Below the pieces are notes generated by a model. The model made no database searches. It was given only the letters and a program-made list of their open reading frames with translations, and was not told where the DNA came from. Of a DNA stretch of 11,325 nucleotides, positions 5,597-11,325 are shown piece by piece (position 1 is the stretch's first letter; each line of letters starts with the position of its first letter). Made by a program: the position numbers and the translations under genes. Source of the DNA: Lachnospiraceae bacterium M18-1 (GTDB lineage: Bacteria > Bacillota > Clostridia > Lachnospirales > Lachnospiraceae); assembly GCA_000403295.2 (NCBI GenBank), contig KE159612.1:297311-308635 (forward strand). Reading direction: 5' to 3'.

Positions 5597-5697
5597 ATAG
5601 GGGATGCTGCAAAATAGCGCTATATACAAAATATGGTATTTGATCCACATGTATTCGACCATATAGCGTATATAACTGCATTTGCAGCATCCCCTAT
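5597..5697. repeat. Second palindromic element, 101 bp, possible bidirectional terminator
   Basis: ATAGGGGATGCTGCAAA (5597-5613) pairs perfectly with 5681-5697, 17 bp. Inner pairings include TATATAC with GTATATA and ATATGGT (5631-5637) with ACCATAT (5658-5664). It starts 12 bp after the MITE-like element and ends 13 bp before the stop of the Uma2 gene. It may end transcripts from both sides, though there is no clear T-run. Confidence 0.65.
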
Positions 5698-5710
5698 GCA
5701 TGTCCCCCTC

Positions 5711-6262
5711 TTAAAATCCGAACCCTTCAAAATCAATCCATAAATCATCATAAATGTTAGCCTTTACTCTGTCCCGAAGCGTATAAGTCTTTACTTCAAA
5801 ATCAGTTTCTTCCAGATGGTACACGAGAATCTTTTGACTGCGCGGATCAATGATCCAATATTCTCTTACTCCTGCATCCATGTAAAGGTTCAGCTTGCGC
5901 ACATAGTCCTGGCTGGAAGTGCTGGGAGAGACAATCTCAATAATCCAGTCAGGCGCCCCGGTGCAGCCACGTTCTGTCAGCTTGCCGGGATCACAGATCA
6001 CGCTTATATCAGGCTCTACTATCGTCTTATCATCGTCTTTAAACGGCTTAACTGCAAAAGGTGCAGGATAGACTTTACAATTTCCTTTTTTAGATCGTAT
6101 ATAATTATAAATCATATTGTTGACTGCATTTAATATTTCCTGGTGTATCCGGCTGGGGGCCGACATATCATAAATCTGTCCGTCGATCAGTTCCGCCCGG
6201 ACATCCTCCGGCAAACGGTAATAATCCTCTTCCGTATAGATTTTTAATTGTGCTAAAGCCAT
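5711..6262 (-). CDS. Uma2 family (DUF820) putative restriction-endonuclease-fold protein
   Basis: This is a 183-residue protein of the Uma2/DUF820 family, which has a PD-(D/E)XK restriction-enzyme fold; its biological role is not established. Numbered from the upstream in-frame ATG at 6280, the family signs are RAELIDGQIYDM, RIHQEI, the EPDISVI strand (Asp91), PDWIIEIVSPS (Glu115) and the DYVRKLNLYMDAGVREYWIIDP block (Lys129). These supply the expected D, E and K. I prefer the second ATG, at 6262, because AAAGGA lies about 9 nt upstream of it while the ATG at 6280 has no ribosome binding site; the longer form would have 189 residues. It is convergent with glycosyltransferase 1 and divergent from flagellin 2. 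Uma2 genes are often found as scattered single copies, and nothing ties it to flagella. Confidence 0.9.
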   Translation of the reverse strand: MALAQLKIYTEEDYYRLPEDVRAELIDGQIYDMSAPSRIHQEILNAVNNMIYNYIRSKKGNCKVYPAPFAVKPFKDDDKTIVEPDISVICDPGKLTERGCTGAPDWIIEIVSPSTSSQDYVRKLNLYMDAGVREYWIIDPRSQKILVYHLEETDFEVKTYTLRDRVKANIYDDLWIDFEGFGF

Positions 6263-6395
6263 GCTTATATTTCCTTTCATAATTCATAATTACTGGTTTC
6301 TGTTTATAAGTCGATTTTATCATTATTTTTAGGCAAATACAATGCGGAAATCCGTTGGAACACAGCTTTGTACGAAAGGCAGGAGGAACTTTTAT

Positions 6396-6423
6396 TAAAG
6401 TAAATCCAAAGACCATCCCATAA
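6396..6423 (+). promoter_or_regulatory. Sigma-28-like promoter of flagellin 2
   Basis: TAAAGTAA (6396-6403) is close to the TAAAGTTT -35, and TCCCATAA (6416-6423) is six of eight to GCCGATAA, with a 12-bp spacer. It aligns with the flagellin 1 promoter at 2228-2254 through shared ATCC, AAGA and ATAATA blocks. The rest of the 6263-6395 gap toward the Uma2 gene shows no gene. An alternative -10, GTCGATAA at 6488-6495, has no good -35. Confidence 0.5.
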
Positions 6424-6457
6424 TACATGCCGCCATGGGCGAGCTTTGTCCGGCAAG

Positions 6458-6597
6458 GTGTACCTTTTCAGACAGTTCGCCGGCATAGTCGATAAGCTAT
6501 ATTTATTTCACTTCCCGACGCTTCTTGCGAAGCAAATATAAAAATTAATCAAACGGGAAAAAGGAATTTCCCGGTAATCATTCAAGGAGGAAATACT
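6458..6597 (+). promoter_or_regulatory. Flagellin 2 structured 5' leader
   Basis: This is the counterpart of 2292-2428. It keeps GTGTACCTTTT (6458-6468), ACAGTTCGCCGGCAT (6472-6486), TATATTTATTTC, CTTCTTG (6521-6527), the GGA-loop hairpin and TTCAAGGAGGA. Here CTTCTTG lies in the loop side of a small GCTTC/GAAGC hairpin, which could compete with its pairing to the ribosome binding site (6583-6589). Confidence 0.6.
6554..6573 (+). promoter_or_regulatory. Candidate CsrA-binding hairpin, flagellin 2
   Basis: CGGGAAA (6554-6560) pairs with TTTCCCG (6567-6573), with the same AAGGAA loop as at flagellin 1. One G-C pair of the flagellin 1 stem is an A-T pair here, a compensatory change. The distance from the loop GGA to the GGA of the ribosome binding site is again 20 nt. 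Confidence 0.6.
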
Positions 6598-7461
6598 ATG
6601 AGAATCCAACATAATATTACTGCATTAAATGCACACAGAAATCTGTCCAATAACAACTCTTCTGTAGGAAAGAACCTGGAGAAATTATCATCTGGTTACA
6701 AGATCAACCGTGCAGGCGATGATGCGGCAGGGCTGGCTATTTCCGAAAAGATGCGTGCTCAGATGACAGGCCTTGCAACAGCTGAAAAGAACGCAAACGA
6801 CGGTGTATCTCTTGTACAGACAGCAGAAGGCGCTCTGACAGAAGTTCACTCCATGCTGAATCGTATGGTTGAGCTGGCTACACAGTCTGCCAACGGAACA
6901 TATTCTACTGCTAACCGTGCTGAGATGCAGAAAGAGGTAAATGCGTTAAAGGCAGAAATCACTAGAATTGGCCAGACTGCTAACTTCAACGGAATCACAT
7001 TGTTCACAGGAAAAGGTGGAGCTGCTCCAACTCCGGTCGTTCTGCATGTAGGAGAAACCGGATCAGGACAAAATCAGATTAAAGTTACGCTTGCTTCTAT
7101 GTCTGCGACAAACATAGCGAAAGCAGATGGAACCGGTACAACTATCAATCTGGATAATGATGCAAAGATTACAACATCCGCTCTTGCAAAAGCTGCAATC
7201 GCAAAAATCAATGATGCGATTGATAACATCTCATCTCTGCGTTCTGACTTTGGTGCTTTGCAGAATCGTTTGGAACATACGATCAACAATCTGAATGTAC
7301 AGAATGAAAATATTACTGCTGCTGAGTCACGTATCCGCGATGTAGATATGGCGAAGGAAATGATGGCTTACACCAAGAATAACATTCTGGTTCAGGCTTC
7401 ACAGGCAATGCTTGCGCAGGCAAACCAGGTTCCGCAGGGAGTTCTTCAATTATTACAATAA
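6598..7461 (+). CDS. hag: Flagellin 2
   Basis: This 287-residue filament subunit is a paralogue of flagellin 1. The first 102 residues differ from flagellin 1 only at position 56 (Met for Ile), and the last 71 differ at only three positions. The middle (about 132-205) is different and 16 residues longer, with GKGGAAPTPVV and a Thr-rich ADGTGTTINL stretch, so surface exposure and glycosylation sites would differ between the two filament types. There is no cysteine; the position of Cys128 in flagellin 1 is alanine here. AAGGAGG lies 7 nt upstream of the ATG, in the conserved leader. A structured 3' region and a terminator-like hairpin follow, then the second glycosyltransferase 256 bp downstream. 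Confidence 0.97.
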   Translation: MRIQHNITALNAHRNLSNNNSSVGKNLEKLSSGYKINRAGDDAAGLAISEKMRAQMTGLATAEKNANDGVSLVQTAEGALTEVHSMLNRMVELATQSANGTYSTANRAEMQKEVNALKAEITRIGQTANFNGITLFTGKGGAAPTPVVLHVGETGSGQNQIKVTLASMSATNIAKADGTGTTINLDNDAKITTSALAKAAIAKINDAIDNISSLRSDFGALQNRLEHTINNLNVQNENITAAESRIRDVDMAKEMMAYTKNNILVQASQAMLAQANQVPQGVLQLLQ

Positions 7462-7497
7462 TATTCAGCAATATATCTAAAGTCTGCTATACAGTAT

Positions 7498-7536
7498 TTT
7501 GCCTGAGGGATGGACGAACAAACTACATCCGGCAAA
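7498..7536 (+). other. Hairpin in flagellin 2 3' untranslated region
   Basis: TTTGCC (7498-7503) pairs with GGCAAA (7531-7536) and GGATG (7508-7512) with CATCC (7526-7530), with a 4-nt bulge on the left and a 13-nt loop. There is no T-run, so it could protect the 3' end rather than terminate transcription. Confidence 0.45.
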
Positions 7537-7550
7537 GACATAATTTCAAG

Positions 7551-7577
7551 AGGAGCCAGTCCATTGGATTGACTCCT
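7551..7577 (+). terminator. Probable terminator of flagellin 2
   Basis: An imperfect stem with AGGAG pairing to CTCCT at its base and CAGTCC to GGATTG at its top (one C/A mismatch, one G-U) has a tiny loop and is followed by the T-rich TTCTGTTT. It is weaker than the flagellin 1 terminator. The rest of the gap to 7717 has no clear promoter. Confidence 0.5.
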
Positions 7578-7717
7578 TTCTGTTTATGAACAGAACTATA
7601 AATTTTAGTCGCTGAAAAGAACGATTCCTGTTAAATCCCTAGTATATCATTTACATTTATTCTGCGCTATTGGAATGCAAGTGAATGATACCCAGATGAA
7701 AAAGGAGACCTGAAACC

Positions 7718-9733
7718 ATGGATATACAGCTTAGTATTTCGTTACTTGCTTCTGACCGTGCGGCATCACTGGAGCGCTGCCTGGATTCCTTGCGCCCTTT
7801 GCTGATGCGGATTCCCAGTGAATTGATTATTGTATTGACCGGAACCGATGAGCGTGTCCGGCAAATTGCTTCACAGTATACGGATCATCTTATTCCATTC
7901 AAATGGTGCAATGATTTTTCTGCTGCACGAAACGCAGGACTCAGAGAGGCGCGGGGAGAATGGTTTTTATATATAGATGATGATGAATGGTTTGATGATA
8001 CCGCAGAAATATGTGATTTTTTTCTGAACGGCGAATACAAAAGATATGGAGCTGCATGTTATATTCAGCGTAATTACCTTGGATGGGACGGAATCAGCCA
8101 TTCCGATTTCCATGCATTCCGTATGGCGGTAAACACTCCCGGAATCCATTTTATAAACCCTATCCATGAAGAGCTGACGCCGCGCCTGGATCCCTGTAAG
8201 TATTTTAATACCTATGTCCATCACTATGGATATGTGTCAGAGAGTAAAGCCTATACAGAAAAAACCGCCCGTAATGTTTCATTACTGCTTGAAGATATAC
8301 AGGAAAATCCCAATTATATCAAGAACTATATTCAGCTTGTTCAGGAATACTGCACAGAGCATGACTGGGAAAAAGCAGAAAAATACTGCCGAAAAGCATA
8401 TATGATGCGGATGGAGAAGTATGAAAGGAACTGGTTTCAGATATATCTGGGAGATATCATATATGCAAAAAGGGATAGAGAGCAGGCAATCCAGGAAATC
8501 ACATCCATATTAGAAAAAGAAGCTCCCTGTGAGCTGGTCCGATTAAGCTTTTACGATAAGCTGATCGCCCTGTATATGGGAACTCAGGATTATGAAAAAA
8601 TATTGGAATATGGGATGCGATTTGAAAAAACACTGCGACACATGGACAGCAATCCCAGATTATGGTCGGAGCAGGGGTACGGCGGCGCAAATGAAAGCAG
8701 GATAAAGAATCCGCACAAACTGTACCTTGGACGGATGCGCTGCGCTGAAGCAGCTCTGCAGCTCGGCGATATCGGAAAAGCGTCATATTTTTCAAAACTT
8801 CTCCCTTGGGATGAGGAATATTGGATGCAGCAGTATTACGGGATATTAGATCAGTGGAAAGAAAAATATGGCGGACTTTTTTGGAAACTTATAGAAACAC
8901 TTTCTTATGACGCACCCTATCTGCTGTACCAAAAAGCATTGCGGATGGACGGTGGAAATACAGACGAAGCCAGGCAGCACATTTTTATACAATGTATGTC
9001 TGAAACCGATTCACTCTATTTAAAAGAAAAAATATTAAAGGAAGCTCTGCTTTCTGAAATGGACTTATCGCCTTTTCTGGAACTGTTGGATATAGAGGTC
9101 TGGAAAGTGTGTGCTGTACGGATTGTTGACGGTATTTCGCTCCAGGATCTTTCAAAAGTGAAGGCTATGGCAGAACGGTACGCAAAAACTTTCCCGGCAT
9201 TCGGCCTGTGGCTCTCCAAGCTGATTGGTGAAAAAGAACTCATACAGGGATTTTTTTCTGGTGACGCTCTGAGAATAGCTTTACTCCGATATTGTCAATC
9301 TGTCCTGCAATTCTATCACGGACTATACCGGGAAGAGCTTTTCTGTGAAAAAGACCGCTGCCTTCTGCCCTGGGACTGCCGTTTTGCTATTTTCGCATCT
9401 GAGGGATTAGAACATTTTCATAAAAAAGAATTTCCGGATGCAGTCCGCAAATTTCGTTCTGCATTGAAATATTATCCTGGAATGACAGGCGCTGTCCACG
9501 AACTTATCCGGCAGATGACTGCGGCATCAGCGGCTCCCGCAGCAAATGCAGAAAAAGAATTTCAAATGCTTGCAGGCCAGATGAAAGAAACCCTGCAGAA
9601 TATGCTGGATAATGGCCAGTACACAGAGGCATTTTCTATCGCGTCGCAATTATCACCGCTGATTCCAGATGATCTGGAACTCCTGCGCCTGCGTCAGAAA
9701 ATTTTAAGAGGCTGTCCTGAAAACGTAACTTAG
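7718..9733 (+). CDS. GT2-family glycosyltransferase with TPR-like repeats (probable flagellin glycosyltransferase 2)
   Basis: This 671-residue protein is a paralogue of the 3358-5379 product. By hand count about 65 of the first 100 residues are identical, without gaps. They share ISLLxSDR, FSAARNAGLREARGEW (67-82) and the metal/donor motif IDDDEWFDD (86-94), followed by NPIHEELTP and HHYGY. Beyond the GT-A domain the helical, TPR-like part has diverged much more (for example WEKAEKYCRKAY and FPDAVRKFRSALKYYPGM), but the C-terminal LIPDDLELLRLRQKIL matches its paralogue. The conserved catalytic head and diverged scaffold suggest the same chemistry on a different flagellin surface. AAAGGAG (7701-7707) precedes the ATG. 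No signal peptide or membrane segment is seen. The donor sugar is unknown. Confidence 0.88.
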   Translation: MDIQLSISLLASDRAASLERCLDSLRPLLMRIPSELIIVLTGTDERVRQIASQYTDHLIPFKWCNDFSAARNAGLREARGEWFLYIDDDEWFDDTAEICDFFLNGEYKRYGAACYIQRNYLGWDGISHSDFHAFRMAVNTPGIHFINPIHEELTPRLDPCKYFNTYVHHYGYVSESKAYTEKTARNVSLLLEDIQENPNYIKNYIQLVQEYCTEHDWEKAEKYCRKAYMMRMEKYERNWFQIYLGDIIYAKRDREQAIQEITSILEKEAPCELVRLSFYDKLIALYMGTQDYEKILEYGMRFEKTLRHMDSNPRLWSEQGYGGANESRIKNPHKLYLGRMRCAEAALQLGDIGKASYFSKLLPWDEEYWMQQYYGILDQWKEKYGGLFWKLIETLSYDAPYLLYQKALRMDGGNTDEARQHIFIQCMSETDSLYLKEKILKEALLSEMDLSPFLELLDIEVWKVCAVRIVDGISLQDLSKVKAMAERYAKTFPAFGLWLSKLIGEKELIQGFFSGDALRIALLRYCQSVLQFYHGLYREELFCEKDRCLLPWDCRFAIFASEGLEHFHKKEFPDAVRKFRSALKYYPGMTGAVHELIRQMTAASAAPAANAEKEFQMLAGQMKETLQNMLDNGQYTEAFSIASQLSPLIPDDLELLRLRQKILRGCPENVT

Positions 9734-9758
9734 CAGCAAAGTGTAACATTTTTTACTG

Positions 9759-9787
9759 TTGCAATCTAAAACATGGAATAGTATACT
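9759..9787 (+). promoter_or_regulatory. Sigma-A-type promoter of the Rpn-family gene
   Basis: TTGCAA (9759-9764) and TATACT (9782-9787) are separated by an ideal 17 bp. Transcription would start near 9794, about 22 nt before the ATG. A 7-bp dyad, ATCTAAA (9764-9770) and TTTAGAT (9787-9793), straddles the spacer and could be an operator. The gene is thus transcribed separately from the glycosyltransferase upstream. Confidence 0.7.
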
Positions 9788-9815
9788 TTAGATAATAAAC
9801 GAAAGGTATCGAATT

Positions 9816-10832
9816 ATGGCGAGAAAATCACAAACATTAAAGCCAGATACAGTATTAAAAAATTACTGGCGTGACAATGATCGGTTTGCAGACCTTTTTA
9901 ATGCCGCGTTATTCCAGGGGCAGCAGATCATCAAACCAGAAGAATTAGAGGATATGGATTCGGAGGAGTCTTCCATTTTAGAACATAAGGACTATGCGGA
10001 GTCAATCGAGGCATCCAGGGATAATATCAAAATAAGAAAACGCTCTTCGGAAAATGGGATCGAATTTGTAATGCTGGGAAAGGAATCTCAGAAACACATC
10101 CATTATGCAATGCCTCTGCGGGTTATGGGCTATGATTACGGTACCTACAAAAAACAGTATGATGACAATGCTGCAAAGTATACGTCATCACAAGGCATGG
10201 ATTCAGATGAATATTTGTCAAGAATGAAGCAGACTGACAGATTTTCCCCTGTAGTGACGATAGTGGTCTATTATTCCGAAAAGCCGTGGGACGGAGCTGT
10301 AACTTTGCATGAAATGCTCCGGATCCCAAAAGAATTTGCTGCATATGTGAATGATTATAAAATGATTTTAGTCGAGGCCGGGAGAAACGATTTAATACTT
10401 CATAACGTAGATAATGTTGATTTTTTCAAACTTATGGAAATCATTCTGGATCAGCAGCTTCCCAGGAATGAAGCAAGGAAAAAAGCCATACAATACAGTG
10501 AAGAGCACCGAACGAATAAATCCGTAGTTATGGCAATTGCAGGGGCTACGGACACTAAAATAGATTATAATGCATTTCAGAAAGGAGACGGGCAGATGTG
10601 TACTTTATTCGATACAATTGCGAAGGAACATGAATCGAAAGGCAAGGCTGAAGGCAAGGCTGAAGGAAAAGCTGAAGGAAAAGCTGAGGGCAAGGCTGAA
10701 GAGATTATTGAGACTGGATATGAATTTGGAATGTCTGAAAATGATATTTTAGAACGTCTCCAAACGAAACTGGATGTGTCTCTCCAAAAAGCTCAGGAAT
10801 ATTTTAATATGTTTACAAAACAGACCGTATAA
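9816..10832 (+). CDS. Rpn-family recombination-promoting nuclease / putative transposase-like protein
   Basis: This 338-residue protein has the layout of the Rpn family (PD-(D/E)XK fold), whose studied Escherichia coli members cleave DNA and promote RecA-independent recombination. An opening helix (NDRFADLFNAALFQG, 21-35) is followed by RDNIKIRKR with Asp69. The strand FVMLGKESQKHIHYAMPLRVMGYD gives Glu90-x-Gln92, the variant of the usual E-x-K typical of these proteins. The usual ENQ motif reads ESQ here. A tract of five GKAE units (276-295) leads to a short C-terminal helical tail with GYEFGMSENDILERLQ. The start follows GAAAGG (9801-9806), a modest ribosome binding site. Close homologues are often labelled transposase, but no terminal repeats or target duplication were seen around it. 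The nuclease label is a family inference; activity is not shown. Confidence 0.8.
   Translation: MARKSQTLKPDTVLKNYWRDNDRFADLFNAALFQGQQIIKPEELEDMDSEESSILEHKDYAESIEASRDNIKIRKRSSENGIEFVMLGKESQKHIHYAMPLRVMGYDYGTYKKQYDDNAAKYTSSQGMDSDEYLSRMKQTDRFSPVVTIVVYYSEKPWDGAVTLHEMLRIPKEFAAYVNDYKMILVEAGRNDLILHNVDNVDFFKLMEIILDQQLPRNEARKKAIQYSEEHRTNKSVVMAIAGATDTKIDYNAFQKGDGQMCTLFDTIAKEHESKGKAEGKAEGKAEGKAEGKAEEIIETGYEFGMSENDILERLQTKLDVSLQKAQEYFNMFTKQTV
10641..10700 (+). repeat. Five 12-bp tandem repeats encoding GKAE
   Basis: Five in-frame units of GGCAAGGCTGAA and close variants encode Gly-Lys-Ala-Glu. They form a charged linker between the nuclease-like part and the C-terminal tail, and could change in copy number without a frameshift. 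Confidence 0.9.
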
Positions 10833-10964
10833 GGTTATTATTCATACGGCGTTGTGCACTTGCTGCACGTACATTCAGTTTTGTATACTCATTGCTGCCC
10901 TTGAAAGTCTGTGTTATCAGATATTCAAGGACAGAATAAAAAAAGTGCGCATCCCCCGGAGGGT

Positions 10965-11009
10965 TTTTATTCTATAGGAAAAATCGGAGAAGTTTCCTAT
11001 AGAATAAAA
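10965..11009. terminator. Bidirectional terminator, 17-bp perfect stem
   Basis: TTTTATTCTATAGGAAA (10965-10981) pairs perfectly with 10993-11009 around an 11-nt loop. The A/T ends give U-runs on both strands, fitting the convergent genes on either side. The 10833-10964 stretch has only a minor 7-bp dyad, CCTTGAA (10899-10905) and TTCAAGG (10924-10930). Confidence 0.8.
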
Positions 11010-11018
11010 TAGCCGCCG

Positions 11019-11325
11019 CTACTCGCAATAGTGACAGCTGTTACTCTGTAACACGCTGATGGGAACAGGCTGGGGAATGATCGTTTCTCTCAACACAATG
11101 ACCTTACACATATGTTTCTTTGTTTTCTTGTTATAACTGATCCCCACTCCCAATATCTTTCCTTGATATTTCGCCCTTTCACCAATCTTCCCCTCAAAGC
11201 GGAGTATATAATTCTTGGCTATGATCTGCTGAAGCGCCTCTTCCGGCGTGCTGTCCACTTTCAATTCTAAAATGATACCGACAGCATTTCTGTTCTCCGG
11301 ATAAAAGATAAAATCCACAAATCCT
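11019..11325 (-). CDS. PD-(D/E)XK nuclease-domain protein, C-terminal part (gene runs off window)
   Basis: The reading frame is open to the right window edge, so only about the last 102 residues are present. Read from the edge it begins GFVDFIFYPENRN, then IILELKVD with the Glu-x-Lys pair, and the Asp of VDFIF 16 residues earlier completes a D-ExK nuclease motif. The EEALQQIIAKNYILRF helix and GVGISYNKKTK strand follow. This matches the C-terminal PDDEXK_9/DUF1703 domain that usually follows an AAA-ATPase-like domain in proteins of about 500-600 residues common in gut anaerobes. The GTG at 11316-11318 should not be taken as a start. The role of the family is not established. It is convergent with the Rpn-family gene. 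Confidence 0.75.
   Translation of the reverse strand, partial: GFVDFIFYPENRNAVGIILELKVDSTPEEALQQIIAKNYILRFEGKIGERAKYQGKILGVGISYNKKTKKHMCKVIVLRETIIPQPVPISVLQSNSCHYCE

Noticed and set aside
5418..5690. 90-residue open frame on the minus strand
   Set aside because: It lies wholly within the two palindromic elements, has no ribosome binding site and no recognisable protein features.
6488..6495. GTCGATAA, a good sigma-28 -10, in the flagellin 2 leader
   Set aside because: No matching -35 at the right spacing, and the aligned position in flagellin 1 reads TTTGAAAG. The distal promoter at 6396-6423 is better conserved; kept only as an alternative.
10641..10700. Short tandem repeats considered as a CRISPR-like array
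   Set aside because: They are contiguous 12-bp in-frame units without spacers inside a coding sequence.
9816..10832. Rpn-like gene as an intact transposon
   Set aside because: No terminal inverted repeats or target-site duplications flank it; it has an ordinary promoter and terminator.

Overview
The window looks like an accessory or chromosomal flagellin locus of a motile gut Firmicute, most likely Lachnospiraceae (order Eubacteriales). This rests on AT-rich intergenic DNA, strong AAGGAGG ribosome binding sites, short Hag-type flagellins, and the kinds of PD-(D/E)XK-fold accessory proteins common in that family. No rRNA, tRNA or CRISPR array was seen.

Layout, left to right. (1) Positions 1-2297: a small serine recombinase (minus strand, 23-643) and a divergent 360-residue nuclease-like protein with a 24-bp tandem repeat (plus strand, 1023-2105), separated by back-to-back promoters and two hairpins. 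A 15-bp sequence at 1-15 recurs inverted at 2283-2297, so this block is bracketed by inverted repeats. The flagellin promoter (2228-2254) lies just inside the right arm. (2) Positions 2228-5379: flagellin cassette 1, with promoter, structured leader, flagellin, terminator, and a GT2/TPR glycosyltransferase. (3) Positions 5376-5697: three abutting palindromic elements, including a 167-bp MITE-like hairpin, between convergent genes. (4) Positions 5711-6262: a Uma2-family protein on the minus strand. (5) Positions 6396-9733: flagellin cassette 2, a diverged copy of cassette 1 with the same order. (6) Positions 9759-10832: an Rpn-family nuclease-like gene with its own good promoter. It is followed by a 17-bp perfect bidirectional terminator and, on the minus strand, the C-terminal piece of another PD-(D/E)XK protein that runs off the right edge.

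How the parts fit. Each flagellin is followed by its own large glycosyltransferase, which probably glycosylates that flagellin before or during export. Both flagellin mRNAs carry a matching leader: a conserved sigma-28-like promoter far upstream, a conserved CUUCUUG that can pair with the ribosome binding site, and a hairpin presenting AAGGAA in the loop, with stem covariation, as expected for a CsrA site. The most interesting hypothesis is that the 2.3-kb inverted-repeat-bounded block with its own recombinase is a Hin-like switch controlling flagellin 1, while flagellin 2 has a homologous promoter with no such repeat seen. Four different PD-(D/E)XK-type families are interleaved with the flagellin cassettes, which marks this as an active accessory region.
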